From assembly GCA_016584305.1 (NCBI GenBank), contig JACEEZ010016411.1, positions 96,908 to 160,907 of the forward strand: a stretch of DNA of 64,000 nucleotides. The letters are read 5' to 3'. Below are positions 28,601-42,323 of the stretch, piece by piece. A model generated the notes under the pieces. The model saw only the letters and a program-made list of their open reading frames with translations, did no database searches and was not told where the DNA came from. The position numbers and the translations under genes are program-made. Position 1 is the first letter of the stretch. The number at the start of each line of letters is the position of its first letter. Origin of the DNA: Chionoecetes opilio. Lineage: Eukaryota > Arthropoda > Malacostraca > Decapoda > Majidae.

Positions 28601-30689
28601 TAAAAAAAGGATTGTATACTTCAAATTGTAGGAAAACAGCTATATATCACCGATAACTAGCTAAAATCATTGAAAAGAATACATTTTGAGGGTATAAAGC
28701 ATTATCATAAGTTAAATTCCTATTATTTATGATATAACACTACAATTTACAAGAAACTATGAAAAACACGTGTAATATACAATTGTATCACAATATAGTC
28801 TCAAACTCCTATTATAAGCTTACAGTAGTTTAAAATAGCATTTTCTAACGAAAACAACTATAATACCACATTTTGAATTTCTCTTTCAAAAAAAGGATTG
28901 AATAATGTCAATTTTCGACATTTTTTAGCCGTTCAAAAGTACATTAAAATACTTGAAAAAACGTTGTTTTTAAGATTAAAATTGATACCTAAATTTTATG
29001 AAAAATACATATTTTAAGCTCATAATATTGTATAACATAGTTGTGTAAAAGTGTTGAATAATGTCAAATCTCGAAATTTTTTTGCCTTTCAAAAATACAT
29101 TAAAATACTTGGAAAAACGTTGTTTTTAAGATTATAATTGATACCTAAATTTCATAAGAAATACATATTTCTAGCTATTAATTTCGTAAAATATAGTGGT
29201 AGCAAATATCAAAAGCTATTTAGCTACAGATATAAAGAAATATACTTCAATTTGTAGAAGAAAAAAAACTCGTCTCTGATAACTTACTAAAATCATTGAA
29301 AACACTAAATTTTATGGGTTTATAGTAATATGAAAAGTAAAACTACTTGTATATATACAATAACGCAACAGTTTACAAGAAACTATGAAAAACGCTTGCA
29401 ATATACCGTTATATCACAATAAATATCCTCTTACTCTTCTATTTATTCAGCCTAATGTAATGTAAGCTACTTATAGGTGCAAATTATTCTAAAAAAAGGA
29501 TTGTATACTTCAATTTGTAGGAAAACAGCTATATATCACAAATAACTAGCTAAAATCGTTGAAAAGAACACATTTTGAAGGTATAAAGCATTATCATAAG
29601 TTAAATTCCTTCTATTTATGATATAACACTACAATATACAAGAAACTATGATAAACACGTGTAATATACAATTGTTTCACAATATAGAGTCTCAAACTCC
29701 TATTATAAGCTTACAGCAGTTTAAAATAGCATTTTCTTACGAAAACAACTATATACCATATTTTTAATATCTCTATAAAAAAAAGGGCTGAATAATGTCA
29801 ATTTTCGACCTTTTTTAGCCATTCAAAAAAACATTAAAACACTTGAAAAAACGTTGTTTTAAGATTAAAACTGATATCTAAATTTCATGAAAAATACATA
29901 TTTTTAGCTCATAATATTGTAAAATATAGTTGTGTAAAAGTGCAGAATAATGTCAAATTTGGTTATTTTTTAGCCCTTCAAAAATACATAAAAATACTTG
30001 AAAAAATGTTGTTTATAAGATTAAAATTGATACCTAAATTTCATGAAAAATACATATTTTTAGCTCATAATATTGTAAAATATAGTTGTGTAAAAGTGCT
30101 TTATAATGTCAAATTTCGACATTTTTAGCCTTTCAAAAATACATTAAAATACTTGAAAAATTATTGTTTATAAGATTAAAATTGATACCTAAATTTCATG
30201 AAAAATATATATTTTTAGCTCATAATATTGTAAAATATAGTTGTGTAAAAGTGCTTTATAGTGACAAATTTCGACATTTTTTAGCCTTTCAAAAATAAAT
30301 TAAAATACTTGAAAAACTTTGTTTTTAAAATTAAAATTGATACCTAAATTTCATGAAAAATGCATATTTTTAGCTATTAATTTTGTAAAATATAGTTGTA
30401 GCAAATATCAAATGCTATTTAACTACAAATATAAAGAAATATACTTCAATTTGTAGAAAAAAACAACTCTTCACTGATAACTAGCTAAAATCATTGAAAA
30501 CACTACATTTTATGGGTTTATAGCAATATGATAAGTAAAATACTTGTATATATACAATAACGCTACAGTTTACAGGAAACTATGAAAAACGCTTGCAATA
30601 TAACGTTATATCACGATAAATAACCTCTTACTCTTCTATTTATTTGCTTAATGTAATGTAAGCTACTTATAGGTGCAAATAATAAAAAA

Positions 30690-32640
30690 AAATGGATTGT
30701 ATGCTTGAATTTGTAGGAAAACTAGCTAAATACGAAAAATAGCAATATCATTAAATGAAAATAGGTATAAGCATTACAAATTAAATCCTTTATTATATTA
30801 AAAACAAATATGAAGGGTATAATGAACAATAAGTTAAATTCTTCTATTAATTAACTCAAATTAAAGCTTAATGAAAAAATTATAACATTTTATAAAACTG
30901 TAAATCTAATTTTAACTTCATACTATAAAATACATTGATCTAATCAAATTCAAATTTTTACCTTTAAAATTCATATAAAAAAAAAAATTTTAATTTTCAA
31001 ATTTTAACCTAAAATTATAAAACATTAATTAAGTATATATTGAAAATTAAATTTATAAAATAAAAAATTAATATTAGCTATTATTGAAAAAATAATTAAA
31101 ATATTGAAAAACACTTTTTTAAGCATTCAAAAATACTTAAAATTTTGAAAAAAATTTTTTTAAAATTAAAATTGATATCTAAATTCATAAATAATTCATT
31201 TTTTAATTTTTAAACTTTCTAAAATGCTTAAAATTTTTGAAACATTTTTTAAGCATTAAAAATAACTAAAATTTCAAAACATATTGTATTTAAATTAAAA
31301 ATTATACTTACAATTATAAAAACTATTTAGCTAAATAAAAATAACTTCAATTATAGAAAAATCAAACGCTTTATAACAAATATAAAAATCATACTTCAAT
31401 TTATAAAGTTAAAAAATATACTCTATAAATTCTAAAATACTTGATATATACTAATTTAAGGTTTAATAAATATAAAAAACCTTGTAATATACAATATACA
31501 GTTTAAAATTACTATTAAATCTATGTAAAGTTAGTATATACTATAATTATCTTAAAAAAAATTTTTATTCAATTTAGAAGCAGCTATAATCAAATTAACT
31601 ATAAAAATTTTAAATAAACATTTTGAAAGTATAAAGCATAATAAGTAAATTTTAAATATTATACTTTCAAAAACATTAAAAACTTGAAAATCACTTGTAT
31701 TTATAAAACTCACAATATAAAAATTAACAAACTTTTATAATTACAATTGTTAAATATTTCAACTCTACATCTTACAGCTATAAAAATAATTTTTTATATA
31801 AAAAAAAGCATATTTTAATTTGACAAATAATTGGCTAATAAATCATTTAAACATTGTTAAAAAACTTTTAAATTAAAAACTGAAATAACTTTTTTAAAAA
31901 TAAAATTTAGCTCTACAATTTGAAAATAAATTTTAATGCAAATATGTAAAATATGAATTGTTAAGCTTCAAAAATAATAAATTTGAAATTTTTTACTTAA
32001 AATAATAAAATTGAAAAACTAATTTTATAAGATAAAATTGATTCTCAAATTTGAAAAATACATATTTTAGCTAATTTGTAAATAAGTTGAAAATTCTTTA
32101 TTTCAAAATACGACAAATTCTTAGACTTTAAAATTTAAAATTAAAATTATTTTTAAATTAAAATATACTAATATTTTAGTAAAATACATATTTTATCTAT
32201 AATGTTTAAATAGTAAATTTGAATTTTTATAGACATAAAATACATTATTACCTCAAAAATTGTTAAAATTAAAATTATATTTTAATAAAAATACAATTTC
32301 TATGAATATAAATTTTATTAATTTGTAAAATATATTGTAAATACAAATTATTTAACAAAATATAATATAATTAAAAAAAACTCTTACTATAACAGCTAAA
32401 TATTGAAAACATACTTTTATGGGTTTATAGCAATATAATAACTATGAATATACATTAATACAATTAACGAATTTAAAAACTATAAACGTTCAATAAATAT
32501 CACGATAAATACCTATTACTTCCTTAATTTATTAGCTAATTGTAGGTCAATAATTATAAATAATATTTATAAAAATGATTGTAGAAAACATTTTAACGGA
32601 AAACCTATATAAATCAAAAAAAAACATTTTAAGAATATGA
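30690..32640 (+). repeat. Degraded, nearly pure A/T satellite remnant
   Basis: Landmarks of A, B and C monomers can be picked out only in fragments, such as ttttatgggtttatagcaat at about 32413, and almost no G or C remains between them. Composition and spacing change sharply at both edges, where normal monomers resume (B-type at about 32645). No open frame is present. Either a very low-quality consensus stretch or a severely decayed part of the array. Confidence 0.75.
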
Positions 32641-35600
32641 GATAAAGCATTATCATAAGTTAAATTCCTTCTATTTATGATATAACACTACAATATACAA
32701 GAGACTATGAAAAACATGTGTAATATACAATTGTATCACAATATAGAGTCTCAAACTCCTATTATAAGCTTACAGTAGTTTAAAATAGCATTTTCTAACG
32801 AAAACAATTATAAAACTACATTTTGAACTTTATCAAAAACAGACCTGAATAATGTCAATTTTCAAAATTTTTAGCCCTTCAAAAATACATTAAAACACTT
32901 GAAAAAACGTTGTTTTTAAGATTAAAATTAATACCTAAATTACATGAAAAATACATATATTAAGCTCATAATATTGAAAAATATAGTTGTGTAAAAGTGC
33001 AGAATAATGTCATATATCGACATTTTTTAGCCCTTCAAAAATACATTAAAATATTTGAAAAAACGTTGTTTTTAAGATTAAAATTGATACCTAAATATCA
33101 TGAAAAATACATATTTTTTGCTTATAATATTGTAAAATATAGTTATGTATAAGTGCTTAATAATGTCAATTTTCGACATTTTTTAGCCTTTCAAAAATAC
33201 ATTAAAATTCTTGAAAAAACATTGTTCCTAAGATAAAAAATTGATACCTAAATTTCATGAAAAATACATATTTTTAGCTATTAATTTTGTAATATATAGT
33301 TGTAGCAAATATCAAAAGCTATTTAGCTACAAATATAAAGAAATATACTTCAATTTGTAGGAAAAAAAAGGGTATAAAGCATTATCATAAGTTAAATTCC
33401 TACTATTTATGATATAACACTACAATTTACAAGAAACTATGAAAAACACGTGTAATATACAATTGTATCACAATATAGTCTCAAACTCCTATTATAAGCT
33501 TACAGTAGTTTAAAATAGCATTTTCTAACGAAAAAAACTATAATACCACATTTTGAATTTCGCCATCAAAAAAAGGGCTGAATAATGTCAATTTTCGACA
33601 TTTTTTAGCCTTTCAAAAATACATTAAAACACTTGAAAAAACGTTGCTTTTAAGATTAAAATTGATACCTACATTTCATGAAAAATACATATTTTAAGTT
33701 CATAATATTGTAAAATATAGTTGTGTAAAAGTGCTGAACAATGTCAAATTTCGTCATTTTTTAACCTTTCAAAAATACATTAAATACTTGAAAAAAAGTT
33801 GTTTTTAAGATTAAAATAGATACCTAAATTTCATAAAAAATACATATTTTTAGCTATTAATTATGTAAAATATAGTTGTAGCAAATATCAAAAGCTATTT
33901 AGCTACCGATATAAAGAAATATACTTTAATTTGTAAAAAAAACCAGCTCTTCTCTGATAACTAGCTATAATCATTGAGAAACCACATTTTATGGGTATAT
34001 AGCAATATGATAATAAAACTACTTGTATATATACAATAACACTACAGTTTACAAGCAACTATGAAAAACGCTTACAATATACCATTATATCACAATAAAT
34101 AACCTCTTACTCTTCTATTTGTTAGCTGATTGTAATGTAAGCTACTTATAGGTGCAAATTATTCTAAAAAAGGATTATATACCTCAAATTCTAGGAAAAC
34201 AGCTATATATCACCGATAACTAGCTAAAATCATTGAAAAGAACACATTTTGAGGGTATAAACGATTATCATAAGTTAAATTCCTTCTATTTATGATATAA
34301 CACTACAATATACAAGAAACTATGAAAAACACGTGTAATATACAATTGTATCACAATATAAAGTCTCAAACTCCTATTATAAGCTGACAGTAGTTTAAAA
34401 TAGCATTTTCTAACGAAAACAACTATAATACCACATTTTGAATTTCTTTATCAAAAAAAGGGCTGAATAATGTCAATTTTCGACATTTTTTAGCCCTTAT
34501 ATAATACATTAAAACACTTGGAAAAACGTTGTTTTTAGGAATAAAATTGATACCTTAATTTCATTAGAAATACATATTTTAAGTTCATAATATTGTAAAA
34601 TATAGTTGTGTAAAAGTGCAAAATAATGTCAAATTTCGACCTTTTTAAGCCTTTTAAAAATACATTAATATACATGAAAAAAAGTTGTTTTTAAGATTAA
34701 AATTGATACCTAAATTTCATAAAAAATATTTATTTTTAGCTATTAATTTTGTAAAATATAGTTGTAGCAAATATCAAAAGCTATTTAGCTACCGATATAA
34801 AGGAATATACTTCAATTTGTAGAAAAAAACAGCTCTTCACTGATAACTAGCTAAAATCATTGAAAACACTACATTTTATGGGTATATAGCAATATGATAA
34901 GTAAAACTATTTGTATATATATACAATAACACAACAGTTTATAAGAAACTATGAAAAACGTTTACAATATACCGTTATACCACAATAAATAACCTTTTAC
35001 TCTTCTATTTGTTAGCTTAGTGTAATGTAAGCTACTAATAGGTGCAAATTATTCTAAAAAAAGGATTGTATACTTCAAATTGTAGGAAAACAGCTATATA
35101 TCACCGATAACTAGCTAAAATCATTGAGAAAAAACATATTTTGAGGGTATAAAGCATTATCATAAGTTAAATTCCTTCTATTTATAATATAACACTACAA
35201 TATACAAGAAACTATGAAAAACACGTGTGATATACAATTGTATCACAATGTAGAGTCTCAAACTCCTATTATAAGCTTACAGTAGTTTAAAATAGCATTT
35301 TCTAACAAAAACAACTATAATACCACATTTTGAATTTCTCTATCAAATAAAGTGCTGAATAATGTCAATTTTCGACATTTTTTAGCCCTTCAAAAATATA
35401 TTAAAACACTTGAAAAAACGTTGTTTTTAAGATTAAAATTGATACCTAAATTTCATTAAAAACACATATTTTAAGTTCATAATATTGTAAAATATAGTTG
35501 TGTAAAAGTGCTTAATAATGTCAATTTCGACATTTTTTAGCCTTTCAAAAATACATTAAAATACTTGAAAAAACGTTGTTTTTAAGATTAAAATTGATAC

Positions 35601-36200
35601 CTAGATTTCATAAAAAATACATAACTTTAGCTATTAATTTTGTATAATATAGTTGTAGCAAATATCAAAAGCTATTTAGCTACAGATATAAAGAAATACA
35701 CTTCAATTTGTAGAAGAAAAAAAACTCTTCACTAGAAAACTTGCTAAAATCATTGAAAACACTACATTTTATGGGTTAATAGCAATATGATAAGTAAAAC
35801 TACTTGTATATGTACAATAACGCTACAGTTTACAAGAATCTATGAAAAACGCCTGCAATATACCGTTATATCACAATAAATAACCTCTTACTCTTCAATT
35901 TATTAGCTTAATGTAATGTAAGCTACTTTTATTTGCAAATTATTCTAAAAAAAGGATTGTATACTTCAATTTATAGGAAAACAGCTATATATCACCAATA
36001 ACTAGTTAAAATCATTGAAAAAAACACATTTTGAGGGTATAAAGCATTATCATTAGTTAAATTCCTTCTATTTATTATATAACACTACAATATACAAGAA
36101 ACTATGAAAAACACGTGTAATATACAATTTTATCACAATATAGAGTCTCAAACTCCTATTATAAGCTTACAGTAGTTTAAAATAGCATTTTCTAACGAAA
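32641..36200 (+). repeat. Forward A, B and C satellite units
   Basis: Regular composite units resume with B at about 32645, C blocks to about 33360, then further B/C and A units. A-type starts are seen near 34867 and 35757. Variants accumulate relative to the left part of the array, for example gttagctgattgtaatg at about 34123. The right portion, from 35005, is also the start of the segment repeated at 48291. Confidence 0.9.
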
Positions 36201-37517
36201 ACAATACAATAGCACTACAGTTTACAACAAACTATGGAAAACGCTACAATATAACATTATATCACAATAAATAACCTCTCACTCTATATATTAGATTAAT
36301 GTAATGTGAGGTACTTATAGGTGCAAATTTATCTAAAAAAAGGCCTGTATACTTCAATTTGTAGAAAAATGCTACATGTCACTGATAACTAGCTAAAATC
36401 ATTGAAAACAACACATTTTAGGGGTATAAAGCATATAATAATAAATTTTCCTTTTATTTTATGATGAAACACTATAATGTACAGAAACTAGTGAAAACAC
36501 TGTAATATGCATTATGATCACAATAAATGTCCTCAAACTCCTTTCTAAGCTTACAGTAGTTTAAAATTGCGTTTTGTAACGAAAACAACTATAATACCAA
36601 ATTTTTGTTGGCTGTATCAAAAAAAGGGCCTAACACTGTGGTATTATCACATTTTTGCCCCTTCAAATTTTTTTTTTGTAGCAATGTAGCGGTAACAAAT
36701 ATCAAAAGCTATTTACCTAACAGATATAGAGGAATATACTTCATTTGTAGATAAAACACTTAACCGAAACTACTAAAATATTGAAAACACTACATTTTAT
36801 GGTTATATAGCAATATGAGAAGTAACACTCTTATATATATACAATAACACTACAGTTTACAAGAAATTATGAAAAACGCTTGCAATAGCCGTTATATCAC
36901 ATACATAACCTCTCGCTCTAATTTATTTGCTTAAGGTCTGTAAGTACTTAAAGTGCAAATTAATCTAAAATAAGCCTTGTATACTTCAATTTGTAGAAAA
37001 AAGCTACATGTCACCGTTAACTATGCTAAAATCATTTGAAACAACACTTTTGGGTAATAGAGCATTTTATTAAGAAACTTCCTTTCATTTATGATATAAC
37101 ACATAATTACAAGAAACTATGACAAACATCACTTGAAATTGCAATTATATCACAAAAAATATCCTCAAACTCCTTTCTTCAGCTTACAGTAGTTTTAAAA
37201 TGCATTTTGTAACGAAAACAACTATAATACCAAATTTGAGTTTTGTATCAAAAAAAAGGGCTAAAAACTGCATTATCGAAATTTTTTGCCTTTCAAATAC
37301 ATTAAAGCACTTGAAAAGAAATGTGTGTCAAGATCAAATTCATAAGTTAAAAAGCATTTCAATACAGAGTTTTTGGCTACAATTTTGTATGTAATGAACA
37401 AATATCAGTTTGCACTTAAGTAATAGCTGATAAACAGGTAGGAATAAGAGTGATATAAGAGCTAATATCTTGTAAAAAACAACATTTATGGGACATATGG
37501 CATTAAATAAGGAAAAC

Positions 37518-37518
<1 letters not shown>

Positions 37519-37583
<65 letters not shown>

Positions 37584-37589
37584 CTATAT

Positions 37590-37633
<44 letters not shown>

Positions 37634-37757
37634 ATATCTATATATATATATAATATATCTATATATATATATATATATATGATATAATATATTATATAGA
37701 TATATATATAGAACGATATATATAATAGTATATATATATATGTTATATATATAGATA
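37519..37757. repeat. (TA)n tract, interrupted
   Basis: Almost pure TATA with a few gata, tctata and aata interruptions. It sits where A-type monomers carry tgtatatatacaa. The open frames of alternating Tyr and Ile on both strands here are artefacts of the dinucleotide. The matching tract in the second copy is 50829-51064. Confidence 0.95.
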
Positions 37758-37759
37758 GG

Positions 37760-37907
37760 CTTGACATTTCAGGGTGACAAGACACTCGTCATTCTTGGGG
37801 TTGTTTTCTGCGGCAATGTTTCGCCAAAGACACTGCATCATCACAACCCTAAAAAAAAAAAAAAAAAAAAAGAATTACGATGTCTTGCCAACCCTGAAAT
37901 GTCACAG
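37760..37907. mobile_element. Foldback element, degraded copy
   Basis: Begins cttgacatttcagggtgaca and ends in a damaged complementary arm (accctgaaatgtcacag). It is the counterpart of the clean element at 51065-51194. A run of 21 A at 37851-37871 interrupts the right arm, and several bases are lost in both arms. It carries no open frame of interest and is probably a non-autonomous inverted-repeat element, judged from structure only. Confidence 0.7.
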
Positions 37908-37938
37908 ATGTATTACCACTAAGTAAATCACCTAAATA

Positions 37939-38065
37939 TGTATATATCTATATATTATCTATATATGATATATATATATATATATATAATATCTATATAT
38001 CTATATATATATATATCTAGTATATATATATATATATATATATATATCTATATATAGTATATATA
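37939..38065. repeat. (TA)n tract, interrupted
   Basis: TATA repeats broken by tctata and gata units directly right of the foldback element. It is followed by ttacactacatgtaacaaac, the diverged satellite flank also seen after the matching tract in the second copy. Confidence 0.93.
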
Positions 38066-38756
38066 ATTACACTACATGTAACAAACAATGACTATGCGAA
38101 AAAACGCATTCAAACTACCATTATATCACAAATAATCCTCAAACTCTCACTTATTTGCTTTGGAGTAATGTAAACTTGCATTTTGTGAAGGAAAACACCT
38201 ATATTTCCCATTTATAATTTTCCATTCAAAAAATGGCTGAAAACTGTCTTATTTCACTACTTTTGCAAGCTATGAAATATATAGCAAATAATTAAATAAA
38301 CGGTGGTTTTAGGAGAAATTGATAATTTAAATTTCATGACAAATACGTAAATATTAGCTACTAAAGTTTGTAAAAGTATTTGTAGCAAATATCAAAAAGA
38401 TATTTTAGCTACAGATATAGAGGAATTATTTCAATTTGTAGAAGAAAAAATCTCTTCACCGATAACGTAGAAAAATCATTCAAAACATTACATTTTTGGG
38501 TATATAGCAATATGATTGTAAAACTCCTTGTATATATACAATACGCTAAACGGTTTACAAGAAACTACGAAAAACGCTACAATATACCGTTATATCACCA
38601 TAAATAACCTCTCCTGTATTTATTAGCTTAAGTAATGTAAGGTACTTATAGGTTTAGTTAATCTAGAAAAAAGGGCTTTTGTATCTTCATTTGTAGAAAA
38701 AAAGCACTTTCACTGATACTACTTAAAATATTGAAACAACACATTTATGGGATACT

Positions 38757-39679
38757 AGCCGCAAAGCCTGCCCCCCGTGCGGCCTTTTGTGGCTGAGCTC
38801 CTGCGGAGGGGCTATGTGGGTCCTCGGCCCACCAAACACAGACTCTCCGATAGCCCCTTCTAACTTTCCCTGAAATCAATGGTGTAGAAATGTGTATGTA
38901 TTAACGCCACCCCATTTCACAAGGAAGTGTCATAGCGCCCTTCTAGATTTCTTGAGGAGCAAAGCCGCCTCCGGCAGACTTTTTGGTTAGCTCCTGCTGA
39001 GGGCTATTGGTGGGCCCTTCGCCCACCACCTGTGTTTGGTGGGCCAAAGGCCCACCAAACACAGACTCTCAGATAGACCCATTCCCAACACCTCGGCCGC
39101 ACCAAAACAGACAACGCTCCAGATAGCCCCTTCTAACTTTCCTGAAATGTATGGTATTCCCCCCCCATTCACATCACCCCATTACCATCACCCCCCACCC
39201 ATTCACTCACCCATGTACCCATCACCACCACCCATTCAACTCACCCATTACCCATCACCACACCCCTCTCACTCACTCCATTACCCCATCACCACCCCAC
39301 CTATTCCCTCACCCATCACCCATCTCCTCCCCCTCACCCCACAAACCCAATTATCATCACCCCACCCATTCATTCACCCTATTACCATCACCTTACATCA
39401 TGGTTTCCTCATTCTCGCACCCACTTTTTTTTCTTCAGTTTCTCGCTTATAGGCTGCTAAAAAAAGAAGAAAAAAGTGATCGGATCATCCTAATAAATGG
39501 GCTTAAAACCTTCCCCTGGTCACCCTGATTCCAAAACTGGTGACATATGAATGGGATTCGCAACAGGGGCGGCACCTATCGCGACAGGACAGACAGACAA
39601 CGACACACACACACACACAATCACCCCCACACACACACACCATAACACGACACACACACACCACACCACACACACTTTC
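38757..39679. mobile_element. GC-rich hairpin-rich insertion, degraded copy
   Basis: A GC-rich block replaces the expected B-type satellite sequence. It contains ggtgggccaaaggcccacc (8-bp arms, 3-bp loop), repeated agactctc..agatag motifs, a cccattcactcaccc-type minisatellite and a CA-rich tail at about 39602-39673. It matches 52028-52932 but with many small indels. The overlapping Pro/His/Thr-rich open frames come from the minisatellite. Class of element unknown. Confidence 0.7.
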
Positions 39680-40260
39680 CGCTATATTATTATGATAAGG
39701 CTTAAAAAAAGTAAATTCCTTTTTATTCATGATATAACGCTATAATTTCCAAGAACTATGAAAACACTTGTATATGCCAATTATTACACAATATATCCTC
39801 AACTCTTCCTTTTTTAAAGCTTAGCAAGTAGCTTAAAATACTTTTTCTGCGAAACAACTATAAATCCAAATTTGAGTTTCTGAATAAAAAAAAGAGCTGA
39901 AAAAAAAATGTCAATTCTCGACATTGTTTTGCTTTCAAAAATACATTAAAAACGTGAAAAAACGTTTGATTTCAAGATTTAAATTGATAGGTTACAAAGC
40001 ATTATAAAATGTACATAGTTTTGGCTGCAAATTTTGTAAATTAATAGTTAAACAAATATCAGGTATTAATTAAAGTAAAACAGGTAGGACATTTCAGCGT
40101 TATGTAATAATGTAAAGGCTATATACAGTTGTAATTAAACTCTTAAATTAAGCATATATACTTAAATTAAGGAAACAAGAACTACAATTCATCAATAACT
40201 ATCTAATATCATTGAAAAAACATATTTATGGGACATATAGCATCTAAATAAGGAAAACTC

Positions 40261-40356
40261 TTATATATATATTATATATATATATATATATATATTATTA
40301 ATGAATATATATATATAGTGATATATATATATAGATATATTTATATATTATCATCA

Positions 40357-40387
<31 letters not shown>

Positions 40388-40447
40388 ATATAGTATATAT
40401 ATATATATATATACTATATGTATATATATATATATATATAGATATAT

Positions 40448-40512
<65 letters not shown>

Positions 40513-40590
40513 ATTATAAATATGTATATATATATATATATATATTATATATATTTAATATATATAATATATATATATATTTATAGATAT

Positions 40591-40633
<43 letters not shown>
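40261..40633. repeat. (TA)n tract, long and interrupted
   Basis: About 370 bp of TATA with attatta, gata and tttata breaks, placed between ggaaaactct and aattacactacatgt of a diverged satellite unit. The 121-residue Tyr/Ile frame here is not a gene. Confidence 0.95.
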
Positions 40634-40637
<4 letters not shown>

Positions 40638-41870
40638 CACTACATGTACAACAACTATGAAAACGTATTCAAACTGCCATTAATCACAATAAATAAGTCA
40701 AACTTTCTTTATTTGCTTGAGAGTAATGTACAATTGCATTTGCGAAGGAAACAACTATATATTCCCATTTAAATTTTCTTTATAAAAAAAATGGTCTTAA
40801 ACATTTTCCTTTTTCACTTACTTTGCAACCTATGAAATTCATCAACACTAAATTAAAACATTGCTTTAGAAAAAAATTTTATAATTAAATTGTAATGCAT
40901 AATACATATTTGTAGCTACTAATTTGTAAATGTAGTTGTAGAAATATCAAAAGCTATTACTATCAGATATAAGGAACATCCTTCAATTTTGAAAAGAAAA
41001 AAAACTTCACCGATAACTAGGTAAAATCATTGAAAACAACTACATTTTTGGGGTATATAGCAATATGATTAAGTAAACGTCCTCGGATATATATGTACAA
41101 TAACACTTACAGTTTACAACATAATATGAAAAACGCTACCATATAACGTTATATCACAATGAATACCTCTCACTCTATTTTATTAGCTTAATGTAATGTA
41201 AGGTACTTATAGGTTGCAAAATTATCTAAAAGATATGCTTGTATACTTCATTGTAGAAAAAAGCTACATTTCACTCGATAAATAACTTGCTAAAATCATT
41301 GAAAAAAAAAATGTTGGGTATTAAGCATTATTATAAGGAAAATACCTTTATTTCTATTAATACTATGAATTTACAAGAACTATAACAACCTTGTTATTTG
41401 CACTTATAGCACAAAAATAACCGTCAACGTTCTTTTTTTTGAGCTACAGTAACTTAAATAGCGTTTTGTAACATACAACTAAAATACCAAATTTGAATTT
41501 CTGTATCCAAATAAGGACTGAGAAATTTGTCCAATTTCACATTGTTTTGCCTTCAAAAATACTTGACAAAACCTGAAAAAACCGTTTGATTTCAGATTAA
41601 TGATAAGTAAAAGATTTAAAATACATAGTTATGGGCTGCAAATTTTTGGTCAATGTAGATGAACAAATATCAGTAATGCAGTACAACATGTAGGAAATTT
41701 ACAGTTATGTAATTTATGTAAAGTTAATACCGGTGCAAATAAACTCTAATAAGGCGATATATACGTATTTAAGGAATCACTACATATCATCATAACTATC
41801 AATAACTAGCAATTCATTGAAACAACAACATTTATGGGACATATTAGCATAAAAATAAGGAATCTTCTTT

Positions 41871-41874
41871 ATAT

Positions 41875-41910
<36 letters not shown>

Positions 41911-41937
41911 GATACCATAATATATATTATATATATA

Positions 41938-41973
<36 letters not shown>

Positions 41974-41986
41974 AATAATAGTATAA
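41871..41986. repeat. (TA)n tract
   Basis: Interrupted TATA repeat in a diverged satellite unit near the right end of segmental copy 1. The equivalent tract in copy 2 is the one that ends at the ambiguous base 55151. Confidence 0.93.
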
Positions 41987-42323
41987 TTCCACTCACATGT
42001 TACAAACAACTATGCAAAACGCATTTAAACTACCATTATATCACAAATAATAACCTCAAACTCTCATTATTTGCTTAGAGTAATGTAAAATTGCATTTGT
42101 GAAGGAAAACAACTATATTTTCAATTTATATATTTTCTATAAAAAAATGAGCTGCAAACTGTCATTTTTTACTAATTTGCAACCTCTGAAATATATATTA
42201 AAACACTTAAATAAATTTGTTTTAGGAGTAGAATTGTAAATTTTATTTCATGAAAATACATTATTTTAGCTACTAATTTTGTAAAATGTAGTTGTAGCAA
42301 ATATCAAAAGCTATTTAGCTACA

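Larger units (their letters stand above)
7094..30690 (+). repeat. Forward hierarchical satellite array (A, B and C monomers)
   Basis: A monomers begin with cactacattttatggg and B monomers with cattttgagggtataaagc. A and B are clear paralogues: both run through a tagca-type motif, acaagaaactatgaaaaa, a tatcacaat motif and a gctta motif in the same order. C monomers (156 bp) begin with gaataatgtcaaatttcgac and end with ttgtgtaaaagtgct. A-start positions include 16315, 17363, 18252, 19297, 20497, 21698, 22896, 24094, 25290, 26333, 27061, 28415, 29303 and 30501. Each composite unit is one A, one B and one to five C, closed by agatataaagaaatatac. The scattered 60-120 residue open frames here are translations of C monomers, not genes. 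Confidence 0.95.
35005..41990 (+). repeat. Segmental duplication, copy 1
   Basis: From ctatttgttagcttagtgta at 35005 this segment runs parallel to 48291 onward (initial offset 13286). Both copies carry, in order, the same satellite units, a (TA)n tract, a foldback element, a second (TA)n tract, a GC-rich insertion with a (CA)n tail, more diverged satellite and further (TA)n tracts. Up to about 36200 the two are almost identical. After that copy 1 has a small indel every few tens of bases, while copy 2 preserves the motifs intact. Confidence 0.9.

Noticed and set aside
7755..30128. Open frames of 60-120 codons with the LNNVKFRHF/KYIKILEKTLF pattern
   Set aside because: They are translations of tandem 156-bp satellite monomers whose length is divisible by three. 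Starts and ends follow repeat borders, and other copies are frame-broken.
3480..30690. CRISPR-like regular repeats
   Set aside because: The 262- and 156-bp units are contiguous satellite monomers without spacers, and the window is eukaryotic.
37486..37785. Tyr/Ile repeat proteins on both strands (also at 40318 and 51195)
   Set aside because: Direct translations of (TA)n, which is open in several frames by composition.
39036..39528. Pro/His/Thr-rich frames (also at 52218-52721)
   Set aside because: Produced by the 33-bp minisatellite in the GC-rich insertion. Two overlapping frames are equally open, and the flanking hairpins are not coding-like.
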